Notes: a model not told the origin generated them from the letters alone. A stretch of 15,405 bases of DNA from an uncultured Gammaproteobacteria bacterium (GCA_937980285.1 CALJQI010000281.1:1-15405); one strand, 5' to 3'; counted from the first letter of the stretch, positions 5,659 to 13,801 are shown. Program-made: numbers and translations.

Positions 5659-6963
5659 AATTCAGCGGAAGCCGGGGACAAACCTGAACCGGTCGCAAAT
5701 AGAAAACTCGGTTATGCGTTGATCGCCCTGCTCGTTATCGCCGGCACTTATTTCCTCGCGCAGAGACCGGAATCGCACCCGGCCCTCGATCTGTCGAACA
5801 AAACCTCCGTCGCTGTCCTGCCGTTCACCAATCTGAGCGGCGATAAGTCTCAGGGCTACTTCGCTGTCGGTATGACCGAGGATATTGTTACGGATCTTTC
5901 GAAAATCTCCGGACTGCATGTCATAGCATTCCGTGAAGCGCCTCCGACACGACAGGAACTAGTCCAGAAGTACGGCATTCAATATTTGCTCGAAGGCAGT
6001 GTGCGCAGGCTGGCTGACCGCGTGCGCGTTAATGCTCAGCTCGTCAGAAACGAGGACGGGAGCAATCTCTGGGCAGAGCGCTATGATCGTGAACTCGAGG
6101 ACGTTTTTGCTTTACAGGAAGAACTTTCGCACCACATCGTCGGGGCGTTATCCTTAACGCTGACGGGGGGAGAACAGGACTTGCTATCGCGCCCGCAAAT
6201 GGAGAGCTTCGATGCTTACGATCTCTTTTTACAGGGTCGGCGGCACACGAGAAATGTCACCAGGGAGAGCAACCTCACCGCGCAACAACTATTTGAGCGC
6301 GCTATTGAAGCAGATCCCCGATTCGCCCGGGCTTATGCTGCGTTATCGGTAAACCATGCCGTTGCTTATCGCAGAGGCTGGGCCGGGGAACCGGACAAGA
6401 CGCTCGAGCTGGCGGTTGATCTTGCACAGAAGGCTGCATCCCTCGACAACAGTTCCCCGCACATACTGTGGGCGCTCGGATACAGTTACCTGTTCAGGAA
6501 AGAATATCAGAAGGCGATCGATTCGCTCGAAAAGGCAATACATATCGCACCCAGCTTTGCCGACGGTTATGCGCTGCTGGCCCTGATAAATAATAATTTG
6601 GGCAGATACGAGCAGGCTGCTGAAAAAATCCGAAAAGCGATGGCGATCAACCCCGTGTACACGTTCGAATATCCTTACCTTCTGGGATGGGCATATTACG
6701 GTGCCAGCCGATACGAGCAAGCAATCGAGATTCTGTCTAAGGCGATCGAGAGGAACGAAAGCGCACTCGCGCCACATCTATTCCTCGCAGCCAGTTACAT
6801 CGGGCTTGATCAGCAAGACGATGCGGAGTGGGAAATCGAACAAATTCGGGTTATTGACCCCGAATACAGCACGTCAAAATATGAATCCATGGCGCGAATG
6901 GCGAACGAGGACGAGTTGAATCGTTTTCTAAATGATTTACGAAAAGCGGGATTACCCGACTGA
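5308..6963 (+). CDS. CadC/ToxR-type membrane transcriptional regulator with TolB-like and TPR domains (regulator B)
   Basis: 551-aa paralogue of regulator A. Residues 1-116 differ from A at only 8 positions (D5, Q6, A8, H25, N54, T57, T62, R101 in B), so both should read the same DNA site. The linker is short and the membrane segment is at ~133-151 (KLGYALIALLVIAGTYFLA). The TolB/FlgO-like domain spans ~166-285 (TSVAVLPFTNLSGDK, VGMTEDIVTDLSKI, IQYLLEGSVRR, NLWAERYDRELEDVFALQ). TPR-like repeats lie at ~325-343, 398-416, 432-450 and 467-485 with the usual Ala/Gly/Tyr pattern. Domain order equals A, but the sequence after residue 117 is only distantly similar. The divergent target gene next to it has decayed; remaining candidates for control are the hydrolase upstream and the unit next to regulator A. 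It ends 44 bases from the convergent HNH gene. Confidence 0.88.
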   Translation: MEANDQIAAALANSDPVSIGKWTFHADSLSLECLDNHVKLEPRVAYLLYYLVENAGTPVSRTELMDGVWPGLVVGDEALTGAINKLRNAFGDDSHHPEVIRTIPKVGYQLIADVEFPNSAEAGDKPEPVANRKLGYALIALLVIAGTYFLAQRPESHPALDLSNKTSVAVLPFTNLSGDKSQGYFAVGMTEDIVTDLSKISGLHVIAFREAPPTRQELVQKYGIQYLLEGSVRRLADRVRVNAQLVRNEDGSNLWAERYDRELEDVFALQEELSHHIVGALSLTLTGGEQDLLSRPQMESFDAYDLFLQGRRHTRNVTRESNLTAQQLFERAIEADPRFARAYAALSVNHAVAYRRGWAGEPDKTLELAVDLAQKAASLDNSSPHILWALGYSYLFRKEYQKAIDSLEKAIHIAPSFADGYALLALINNNLGRYEQAAEKIRKAMAINPVYTFEYPYLLGWAYYGASRYEQAIEILSKAIERNESALAPHLFLAASYIGLDQQDDAEWEIEQIRVIDPEYSTSKYESMARMANEDELNRFLNDLRKAGLPD

Positions 6964-7007
6964 TCAGGCGCAGGAGGATCAAACCTGAAACCTGAAGTAT
7001 ATGCCGG

Positions 7008-7562
7008 CTAACTCCACTTGCCGTTCTTGGAAAACTGCGATTTGAGGAACTCCATCTGGTCGGCGAGGATGTTTTTGTTGGCCAGGTAGAAAAACTCGTG
7101 GCGGTTGGGCACGAACGGCACCGCCAGCAGCTCCATGCCCGCTTCCTCGGGCGTGTGATTTGCTTTACGGTGATTGCAGCGCTTGCAGGCGGTGACGACG
7201 TTGGTCCAGCTGTCGGTGCCGTTGCGCGACACCGGCAGAATGTGGTCGCGCGAAAGATTGTCGGCGCCGAATTCGCCGCCGCAGTACATGCACAGGTACT
7301 GGTCGCGGCGAAACAAATAGGCGTTGACCAGCGGCGGCACAAAATCGCTGAGTTTCACGCTGCCGTCGCTGGCGAGAATGCTGGGCAGGGACAATACCGA
7401 CTGGCGACCGAGCCGGTTGATGCCGCCGCGGATCTCGAAGGCGTCTTCGCCGAGCGCCCAGACCACCTGGTCCTTGACCACCAGGGTGGCTGCCTCTTCG
7501 CGCGTAATCCAGTCGATCGGCGTCCCCGCCTTGTTCAACCTGAGTATCTTCGCGTTCCTCAT
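7008..7562 (-). CDS. HNH endonuclease family protein
   Basis: 184-aa protein. The central HNH/zinc-finger module has CMYCG (Cys91, Cys94), SRDHILPVSRNG (Asp106, His107), W119-T-N121 and ACKRCNHRK (Cys126, Cys129, Asn130): the two CxxC pairs hold a structural zinc and the DH..N residues bind the catalytic metal. The N-terminal ~80 residues (ILRLNKAGTPIDWITREEAATLVVKDQVVW) are the conserved extension of a widespread, mostly chromosomal family of lone HNH proteins. No methylase, restriction or phage gene adjoins it, so I would not call it a restriction or homing enzyme. No clear ribosome binding site precedes the ATG; a CATAATATGG sequence just upstream could be a -10 giving a very short leader. 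The biological role of this family is unsettled. Confidence 0.85.
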   Translation of the reverse strand: MRNAKILRLNKAGTPIDWITREEAATLVVKDQVVWALGEDAFEIRGGINRLGRQSVLSLPSILASDGSVKLSDFVPPLVNAYLFRRDQYLCMYCGGEFGADNLSRDHILPVSRNGTDSWTNVVTACKRCNHRKANHTPEEAGMELLAVPFVPNRHEFFYLANKNILADQMEFLKSQFSKNGKWS

Positions 7563-8029
7563 AGCGCCATATTATGCCTTACAAAGTCGACAGGTAAACC
7601 CTTGATTTATTTGAATTACGGTGCTGGCGTCAACTATTTCTCATTCTGCCTCCCGGCAGCGACCGCCAGCTTCAGGCGGGCAGGATTAATTCACCGATGT
7701 CGATCCAGTCGAAACCGATGGATTTACGTGTAATTCGCGGCAGATTCGGCTTCAATCCCGACTCCTGGCGCCAATTGACGGCTACCGGTCGCGGTGCTAA
7801 CGTTGGCCGCGTATCGCAGCCAGGACTGACCAACCATGCACTCAATATTGCTCCGCGGTAGAAGACACGAGAAATCAGACCTCGTCGTTTGACTCGTTCC
7901 CGAGAAGATCTGCCCCGGCGGCAGATTTCCGATCGGGGCTCGATCAGTAAATCCATGTTTTAGTCGACCCCGGTGACCCGTTTCACCACCGGCAGCCGTG
8001 CCGGTCGCTATTGAACTGGACAGATTAGA
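7563..8029. other. 467-bp region without a convincing gene
   Basis: Lies between the divergent HNH gene and hyuA, so it should carry the promoter of the right-hand operon, but I see no clear -35/-10 pair. Short frames are present (54 codons at 7697-7861 on plus; longer ones on minus at 7672-7956 and 7724-8047), but they lack ribosome binding sites and look random in composition. Weak hairpins occur, for example CCGCC/GGCGG at 7663-7679 and CCGGC/GCCGG near 7990-8005. No RNA gene recognised. Confidence 0.5.
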
Positions 8030-10138
8030 ATGAGTTCGCAAGGTCAAAACCGCATCGCCGTCGACATCGGCGGCACCTTTACCGATATCGCGCTCGATAG
8101 CGGGTCCTCGCTATACACCGCAAAGACGCTAACCACCCCGCAGGACCCGGTGCGAGGCGTCATCGACGTCATTCGCATCGCCTGCCGTGACGCCGGCTGC
8201 GAGTCCGCCGCAATCGGCTCGGTGATCCATGGCACTACGCTGGCGACCAACGCGCTGATCGAGCGCAAGGGTGCGCGCGTCGGGCTGATCACCACCGAGG
8301 GATTTCGCGACATCATAGAGATCGCCTACGAGCGCCGCTACGATCAATACGATATTTTCATCGACAAGCCCGACCTGCTGGTCACGCGCGAGGATTGCTG
8401 GACCGTGCCGGAGCGTATCGACGCCGACGGCAACGTGCTGCAGGAGCTCGACACGCGCAAGCTGAACCGCCTGCTACGCGAGATCGACAGGCGCGGCGTC
8501 GAAAGCGTCGCCATTTGCCTGCTGCACAGCTATCTGAATCCGGCCCACGAACAAAAGCTGCGCGACCTGATCCAGGCCCGTCGCCCCGGGCTTTCGATCA
8601 CGCTGTCATCGGAAGTCTGTCCGGAAATTCGTGAATTCGATCGCGCCTGCACCGCGCTCGCCAACGCTTATATCAAGCCGCTGATGGCGACCTACCTGAC
8701 CGATTTATCGGCCGCGCTGATCGCCGAGGGCATCGAAGCGCCGCTGTTCATCGTCACCTCTGGCGGCGGCATGACCACGCTCGAAACGGCGACCCGCTTC
8801 CCGATCCGGCTGGTCGAATCGGGTCCCAGCGGCGGCGCCGTGCTGGCCGCCAGGATCGCGCGCGAATGCGGCATCGACAGCGCGCTTTCTTTCGACCTGG
8901 GCGGCACTACCGCCAAGCTGTGCCTGGTCGACCAGGGCGCGCCGCAGCGCTCGCGCCAGTTCGAGATCGGCCGCGCCGAACGCTTCGTCAAGGGCAGCGG
9001 TCTGCCGGTGCGCATCCCGGTGGTGGAAATGATCGAGATCGGCGCCGGCGGTGGCTCGATCGCACGCGTCGACAGCCTGCAGCGGCTGGCGGTCGGCCCC
9101 GACAGCGCCGGCTCCGATCCCGGGCCGTCCTGCTACGACCGCGGCGGCGAGTTGCCGACGGTCACCGATGCCGACGTCGCGCTCGGTTTCATCGACCCGG
9201 CCGCCTTCGCCGAGGGCCGGGTTCGCTTGAAGCCGCAAAAGGCGCGCGCGGCGATCAAGTCGAAAATCGGCGCGGCGCTGAAGACGAGCGCCAACCAGGG
9301 CGCCTACGGCATTTCGCAGATGGTCGACGAGAACATGGCCAATGCCGCGCGCGTGCACGCGGTCGAACACGGCAAGGAAATCTCGGCGCGCACGATGATC
9401 GCGTTTGGCGGCAACGGCCCGCTACACGCAACCCGCGTGGCGCAGAAAGTCGGCGTCGACAGGATCATTATCCCGCGAGATCCGGGCGTCGGCTCGGCGG
9501 TCGGTTTTTTAAGCGCACCGATTTCCTATGAAATCATTCGCAGTCTTTACATGCGCGGCGACAATTTCGATGTCTCGGCGGTACACGAACTGTTCGCGGA
9601 AATGGAAAAAGAAGGACGCGCGGTAGTGCGCGCCGGCGCCGCCGGCGGGCGCCTCGACGAGCGGCGGCTGGCCTTCATGCGCTACCAGGGCCAGGGGCAC
9701 GAGATCGAGATCCCGCTGCCTGCGGGCCGCCTCGGCGCCGGCCTCGGCAAGGAAATCCGGCGCCGCTTCGACCGCCTGTACCAGCAGCAGTACGGCCGCA
9801 CGGTGCCCAATGTGGACGTGGAAATCATCAACTGGGCCTTCGTCGCGGCGACGCCCGGCGCGGCGATAAAAAGCGTGCCGGCGCCCCGGCTGCAAAGCCG
9901 GCCGCGCGCCGACGGGCGGCGCAAAATCTACTGGGGACAGCAGCGCAGGACGCTGGAGGCGCCCTGCTTCGATCGCCATCGGCTCAAGCCCGGCGACGGC
10001 ATTCGCGGCCCGGCGCTGATCGTCGAGGCGCAAACCACGACCCTGGTCGGCCCCGAATTCAGCGCAATTGTCGACCGCGTCGGCAATATCGTCATCAACT
10101 CGGTTAAAAAAGGCGGAGGCAAAACAAATGGCGAATAA
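8030..10138 (+). CDS. hyuA: Hydantoinase/oxoprolinase subunit A (HyuA family)
   Basis: 702 aa, the usual length of stand-alone A subunits. This family forms an ATP-dependent cyclic amidohydrolase with subunit B (N-methylhydantoinase, 5-oxoprolinase and, more distantly, acetone carboxylase). The N-terminal Hydant_A_N domain starts with the ASKHA phosphate motif VDIGGTFTDI (residues 11-20). The central Hydantoinase_A domain has the second nucleotide motif FDLGGTTAKLCLV (~288-300) and the conserved segments IGAGGGSIARVD and GPDSAGSDPGPSCYDRGG. A C-terminal accessory domain has RYQGQGHEIEIPLP and FDRLYQQQYGR. The start at 8030 leaves 8 residues before the first beta strand, as expected; the ribosome binding site is weak. 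It overlaps hyuB by 11 bases. Family is certain; substrate (hydantoin, oxoproline or another lactam) cannot be told from sequence. Confidence 0.93.
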   Translation: MSSQGQNRIAVDIGGTFTDIALDSGSSLYTAKTLTTPQDPVRGVIDVIRIACRDAGCESAAIGSVIHGTTLATNALIERKGARVGLITTEGFRDIIEIAYERRYDQYDIFIDKPDLLVTREDCWTVPERIDADGNVLQELDTRKLNRLLREIDRRGVESVAICLLHSYLNPAHEQKLRDLIQARRPGLSITLSSEVCPEIREFDRACTALANAYIKPLMATYLTDLSAALIAEGIEAPLFIVTSGGGMTTLETATRFPIRLVESGPSGGAVLAARIARECGIDSALSFDLGGTTAKLCLVDQGAPQRSRQFEIGRAERFVKGSGLPVRIPVVEMIEIGAGGGSIARVDSLQRLAVGPDSAGSDPGPSCYDRGGELPTVTDADVALGFIDPAAFAEGRVRLKPQKARAAIKSKIGAALKTSANQGAYGISQMVDENMANAARVHAVEHGKEISARTMIAFGGNGPLHATRVAQKVGVDRIIIPRDPGVGSAVGFLSAPISYEIIRSLYMRGDNFDVSAVHELFAEMEKEGRAVVRAGAAGGRLDERRLAFMRYQGQGHEIEIPLPAGRLGAGLGKEIRRRFDRLYQQQYGRTVPNVDVEIINWAFVAATPGAAIKSVPAPRLQSRPRADGRRKIYWGQQRRTLEAPCFDRHRLKPGDGIRGPALIVEAQTTTLVGPEFSAIVDRVGNIVINSVKKGGGKTNGE
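10115..10119 (+). promoter_or_regulatory. Ribosome binding site deciding the hyuB start
   Basis: GGAGG lies 8 bases before the ATG at 10128, inside the end of hyuA. This rules out the longer in-frame start at 10068, which would add 20 residues unrelated to the family. Confidence 0.7.
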
Positions 10139-11840
10139 AACTTCTGCGGTCGAACTGCAGGTCATGTGGAACCGGCTGATCGCGGTCGTCGACGAACAGG
10201 CGCAGGCGCTGATGCACACCGCCTTCAGCCCTATCGTTCGAGAAAGCGGCGACATCTCCGCCGGCGTTTTCGACGTCGACGGCAACATGCTGGCGCAGGC
10301 GGTAACCGGCACACCGGGGCATATCAACACCATGGCCGAGTCCGTTAAACACTTCCTCAGCGTGATCCCGAAAAGCACGATGCGTCCGGGCGACACCTTC
10401 ATGACCAACGACCCCTGGCTGGGATCGGGTCACCTCAACGACTTCGTACTGGTGCAACCCTGTTTTCATAAACGCAAGCTGGTCGGCCTGGTGTCCTGCA
10501 CCTCGCACCTGATCGACCTCGGTGGACTCGGCATGGGTCCCGACGGCTCCGATGTCTACGACGAGGGCCTGATTATTCCGCCGATTCGCCTGGTCGAGCG
10601 CGGCGAAATCAACGCAACGCTGATGTCATTGATCAAGTACAACTCGCGCACGCCGTTCCAGAACGAGGGCGACATTTACGCGCTGATCGCCTGCTGCGAC
10701 GTCGCGCACAAGCGCCTCGACGAAATGATGGGCGAGTTCGGCATCGCCGATCTCGGCGAGGTCGGCGCCTATATTTACGCGGTATCGCAAACCGCTAGCG
10801 AGGCCGCAATCGACGCCGCGCCGCAGGGCAGTTATAAAAACAGCATGATGATCGACGGCTACGATTTCGAAATCGAACTGGCCGCCAGCCTGACCATCGG
10901 CGACGGCCGCATCGAAGTCGATTTCACCGGCTCGTCGCCCTGCTCGAAGTTCGGCATCAACGTGCCGTTGAACTACGCCACCGCCTATAGCGTGTTCGGC
11001 CTGCGCTGCATATTCGCGCCCGAAGTACCGAACAACGCCGGCTCGCTGGCGCCGTTCAGGGTTTCGGCGCCGCCGGGTTGCATCGTCAACGCACAGCGCC
11101 CGGTGCCGGTGGCGCAGCGCCACATCATCGGCCAGATGCTGCCCGACGTGGTGCTCGGCTGCCTGCGCAAGGCGATGCCGAAGCGGATTCCGGCCGAGGG
11201 CTCGTCGTGCATGTACGACCTGCCTCTGCGCGGCGGCTTCGACGCGACTTCGGACAAGGACGCCACCCGCTTCGCGGTCGAGCTGACGCACAACGGCGGC
11301 ACCGGGGCTCGCCCCGGAAAGGATGGCCTCTCGGTTACCGCTTTTCCGAGCGGGGTTTACGGCTCGCAGATCGAGGTCACCGAAAGCACTGCGCCGCTGC
11401 TGGTGCGCCGCCGCGAGCTGCGCCCCGATTCCGGCGGCGCCGGCAAGCATCGCGGCGGTCTCGGGCAGATCATCGAAATCGAAAGCCGCGAAAGCATGCC
11501 CTTCGACCTGTTCGGCACCGTCGACCGGGTCAGGTACCCGGCGCGCGGCTGTTTCGGCGGGCTCGACGGCGCCTGCGGCCACCTCGCGCTCAAATCCGGC
11601 GAACGCCTGGCCGGCAAGGGCAAGCAGCAGATACCCGGCGGCGCAACCCTGGTGTTTCAAACGCCGGGCGGCGGAGGTTACGGCGATCCGCGCCAGCGCA
11701 AACCGCAACAGGTGGCGCGGGATTACGCCGCCGGCCTGATCAGCAAGCGCGCCTGCAGGCGCGACTATGGCGTGGCACTGAAAGCCGACGGCAGTGTCGA
11801 TGCCGTCGCCACGCGGGCTTTGCGCGCGGCGATGAAATGA
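10128..11840 (+). CDS. hyuB: Hydantoinase/oxoprolinase subunit B (HyuB family)
   Basis: 570-aa partner of HyuA, the Hydantoinase_B fold over nearly its full length. Conserved segments: ELQVMWNRLIAVVDEQAQALMHTAFSPIVRESGDISAGVFD (residues ~8-48), TPGHINTM (~60-67), the NDPWLGSGHLNDFVLVQP motif (~91-108) corresponding to NDP-x-x-GG-x-H-x-x-D with likely metal or substrate ligands, VDFTGSS (~263-269) and a glycine-rich C-terminal TPGGGGYGDP. The start overlaps hyuA by 11 bases and has its own GGAGG site, typical for obligate subunit pairs made together. Together with HyuA it should open a cyclic amide ring with ATP. It is followed after 46 bases by the PhzF-like gene on the same strand. Confidence 0.93.
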   Translation: MANKTSAVELQVMWNRLIAVVDEQAQALMHTAFSPIVRESGDISAGVFDVDGNMLAQAVTGTPGHINTMAESVKHFLSVIPKSTMRPGDTFMTNDPWLGSGHLNDFVLVQPCFHKRKLVGLVSCTSHLIDLGGLGMGPDGSDVYDEGLIIPPIRLVERGEINATLMSLIKYNSRTPFQNEGDIYALIACCDVAHKRLDEMMGEFGIADLGEVGAYIYAVSQTASEAAIDAAPQGSYKNSMMIDGYDFEIELAASLTIGDGRIEVDFTGSSPCSKFGINVPLNYATAYSVFGLRCIFAPEVPNNAGSLAPFRVSAPPGCIVNAQRPVPVAQRHIIGQMLPDVVLGCLRKAMPKRIPAEGSSCMYDLPLRGGFDATSDKDATRFAVELTHNGGTGARPGKDGLSVTAFPSGVYGSQIEVTESTAPLLVRRRELRPDSGGAGKHRGGLGQIIEIESRESMPFDLFGTVDRVRYPARGCFGGLDGACGHLALKSGERLAGKGKQQIPGGATLVFQTPGGGGYGDPRQRKPQQVARDYAAGLISKRACRRDYGVALKADGSVDAVATRALRAAMK

Positions 11841-11851
11841 TGTCGATGCGG

Positions 11852-11879
11852 TTGACAAGCCGTGCCGCAGGCGTACAAC
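11852..11879 (+). promoter_or_regulatory. Possible internal promoter before the PhzF-like gene
   Basis: TTGACA (11852-11857) and TACAAC (11874-11879) are spaced 16 bases in the only sizeable gap of the operon (46 bp). Transcription would begin near 11886, at the ATG itself, giving a leaderless message for the last three genes. GAGG at 11881-11884 is an alternative but closely placed ribosome binding site. Sequence evidence only. Confidence 0.25.
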
Positions 11880-11886
11880 TGAGGCC

Positions 11887-12795
11887 ATGAAGTCTTTTCC
11901 TTTCGCGCTCTACGACGCTTTTTCTGACACCGCCTTCGGCGGCAGCCAGGCCGCCGTGATTTGCGACGCCTCGGCGATCGATGCCGACCAGCGCGGTAAG
12001 ATCGCGCGCGAAATCGGAATGCCGGCGACAGCCTTCGTCGAGGCGATCGACGACAGCGGGATAACGGCGCAATTCCTGTCGACGGTGATGGAATTGCCGA
12101 TGTGCGGGCACGGCACTATCTGCCTGTTCAGCCACCTGCTCGAGACCGGCTTGCTGCGGCTTTCCGGCGGCGGCGAACGAAGCCTGCAGCTACGCTTGCC
12201 GAAGGCCACGGCGGCGGTCAGCCTGCGGCGACGCGACGACGGCCGTTTCCAGGTTTTGCTCGACATCGCCCCGCCGGTTTTCGAACCGCCGCCGAGCCAT
12301 ATCGGAACATTGTTGACCCTGCTCGGCCTCGACGCCGATGCACTCGATTCCGGGCTGCCGCTCGAAACCGCGCACGGAGACTTCATCCACCTGCTGGTGC
12401 CGCTCGCCGGCCTCGGCGCGATGCGGTCGGTAAGACCCGATTTCAACGGCATGGTCGAATTCTGCAACGCCAACGGCATCGAAACCATCGCCTTGTTTTG
12501 CAGCGAGGTCGAAGATCCATCGAATCGAATTCACGTGCGCGATTTCTGCCCCGCGGTCGGGGTCAGCGAATCCGCCGCCGCCGGCACCACCAACGCCGCG
12601 CTGACCAGCTACCTTGTGCGACAGGATCTGCTGCCGAAAGAACGCGAACAGATTCGGGTAAATGCCGAGCAGGGGCTCGAACTCGGCCGCCCGAGTTCGA
12701 TACAATCCATCGTCACGCTCGACAATGGAGAAATAGCCCGCCTGCAGGTCGGCGGCGTGGCGACAAGAGTTTTCGATGGACAGGTTTATCTGTAG
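11887..12795 (+). CDS. PhzF-like isomerase/epimerase-fold protein with altered active site
   Basis: 302-aa protein of the PhzF/DAP-epimerase fold: two similar alpha/beta halves with the family marks FGGSQAAVI (~17-25), MELPMCGHGTICLF (Cys73, His75; PhzF has CGHATL), VRDFCPAVGVSE (~217-228) and QGLELGRPS (~262-270). Type PhzF enzymes isomerise using a Glu (in SETAF) and an Asp (in EDPATGS). Here the first reads MPATAF (Ala47 in place of Glu) and the second SESAAAGT (Ser229 in place of Asp, Glu228 kept). Cys73 in an MCGHGT setting recalls proline racemases, but the second cysteine of those enzymes is absent (SESAAAGT). So it is probably an isomerase, epimerase or lyase of this fold with non-standard chemistry. 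Cytoplasmic, no signal peptide. Third gene of the operon; 9 bases separate it from the M19 gene. Confidence 0.8.
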   Translation: MKSFPFALYDAFSDTAFGGSQAAVICDASAIDADQRGKIAREIGMPATAFVEAIDDSGITAQFLSTVMELPMCGHGTICLFSHLLETGLLRLSGGGERSLQLRLPKATAAVSLRRRDDGRFQVLLDIAPPVFEPPPSHIGTLLTLLGLDADALDSGLPLETAHGDFIHLLVPLAGLGAMRSVRPDFNGMVEFCNANGIETIALFCSEVEDPSNRIHVRDFCPAVGVSESAAAGTTNAALTSYLVRQDLLPKEREQIRVNAEQGLELGRPSSIQSIVTLDNGEIARLQVGGVATRVFDGQVYL

Positions 12796-12804
12796 GTTGC
12801 GCTG

Positions 12805-13794
12805 ATGACTGCAAGACTCGAACAACTGTATCGCGAGGCGCTGGTGTGGGACGCCCACGCCGGGGTGTTCCCGAGCCCCGAGGTCGACCTGAACCTACTC
12901 GACGAATGGCGCCAGCTCGGCGCCAGCTATGTCAGCATCAACGTCGGCTTCGACGTCATGGACTGGCAGGACACCCTGGCCACGCTCGCGGCTTACCGCC
13001 GCTGGGTGCTCGAGCACGGCGACCGCTTCGTGCTGGCCGGCACTACCGCCGATATCGATCGAGCCCGTGCTGACGACAAGTTCGCGCTGTCTTTCGATAT
13101 CGAAGGCATGAACGCGCTCAACGGCGACATCAACATGATCAGCCTTTACCACGCGCTCGGCGTGCGCCAGATGCTGTTCGCCTACAACCTGAACAATGCC
13201 GCCGCCGGCGGTTGCCACGACGCCGACAGCGGTCTGACCGAGTTCGGCCGCCAGGTAGTACGGGAAATGAATCGCGTCGGCATGATCGTCGACTGCTCGC
13301 ACGCGGCCTGTCGCACGACGCTGGAGATCATGGACGAATCGACCAGGCCGGTGGTCTTTTCGCACTCCAATCCCTGCGCGGTCTGGGATCACCAGCGCAA
13401 CATCCGCGATCAGCAAATACAGGCCTGCGCGGCGACCGGCGGCGTCATCGGCCTCAACGGCATGGGTATTTTTCTCGGCGACAACGATATCGGCATCGAC
13501 ACCATGTTGAGGCACGTGCTTTACGTCAGCGAGCTGGTCGGCACGCAACACATCGGCTTCGGCTTCGACTATTCGCCGGACATCGATGTCGACATCGGCG
13601 TCATCCTGCGCAGCCGTCCCGACTACTGGCCCGCGGGCCAGCAGTACGACACCAAAGGCATCAGGCATGCCGGCCCGGCACAGCTGCCGGCGCTGATCGA
13701 CAGCCTCGCGGACAGCGGTTTCGGCGACGACGATATTCGCGGCTTTCTCGGCGAAAACTTCAGGCGCGTCGCCGAACATGCGTGGAATGCCTGA
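12805..13794 (+). CDS. M19 (renal dipeptidase-type) metallohydrolase
   Basis: 329-aa TIM-barrel amidohydrolase of the M19 family, which cleaves dipeptides and some cyclic or amide substrates with two zinc ions. Matching sites: WDAHAG (His18), FDIEGMNAL (bridging Glu100), YNLNN..GGCHDADSGLTEFG (~127-148, as in bacterial members), VDCSH (His166), FSHSN (His187), GFGFD (Asp255) and the C-terminal GFLGENFRRV. The first motif is normally HxD; here it is His18-Ala-Gly20, losing one zinc ligand, so metal binding may be mononuclear or shifted. No signal peptide, so likely cytoplasmic, unlike many membrane dipeptidases. The start is 9 bases after the PhzF-like stop with only a weak ribosome binding site, suggesting coupling. 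Role inferred: hydrolysis of an amide or dipeptide-like product in this pathway. Confidence 0.85.
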   Translation: MTARLEQLYREALVWDAHAGVFPSPEVDLNLLDEWRQLGASYVSINVGFDVMDWQDTLATLAAYRRWVLEHGDRFVLAGTTADIDRARADDKFALSFDIEGMNALNGDINMISLYHALGVRQMLFAYNLNNAAAGGCHDADSGLTEFGRQVVREMNRVGMIVDCSHAACRTTLEIMDESTRPVVFSHSNPCAVWDHQRNIRDQQIQACAATGGVIGLNGMGIFLGDNDIGIDTMLRHVLYVSELVGTQHIGFGFDYSPDIDVDIGVILRSRPDYWPAGQQYDTKGIRHAGPAQLPALIDSLADSGFGDDDIRGFLGENFRRVAEHAWNA

Positions 13795-13795
13795 C

Positions 13796-13801
13796 GGGGA
13801 G
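13796..13801 (+). promoter_or_regulatory. Ribosome binding site deciding the M20 gene start
   Basis: GGGGAG just after the M19 stop lies 10 bases before the ATG at 13812. The frame is open far upstream (to 13212), but that stretch is an antiparallel-frame shadow of the M19 gene and lacks family similarity. Confidence 0.6.

Noticed and set aside
7008..7562. HNH protein as part of a restriction, anti-phage or homing system
   Set aside because: No methylase, helicase, phage gene or intron structure nearby; it matches a common lone chromosomal HNH family.
8011..8031. TTGAAC and TAGAAT next to the hyuA start as a promoter
   Set aside because: TAGAAT overlaps the start codon and the hexamers are too close together, so a transcript from there would miss the start.
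7672..8047. Minus-strand frames upstream of hyuA, and a 54-codon plus-strand frame at 7697-7861
   Set aside because: No ribosome binding site, no recognisable domain, Arg/Ser-rich random-looking composition; one overlaps the hyuA start.
10068..10127. Earlier start for hyuB at 10068
   Set aside because: The extra 20 residues lie in hyuA and do not resemble the family; GGAGG precedes the ATG at 10128.
10626..11888. 420-codon minus-strand open frame opposite hyuB
   Set aside because: Ala/Arg/Asp/His-rich translation typical of an antisense shadow of a GC-rich gene; hyuB is unequivocal on the plus strand.
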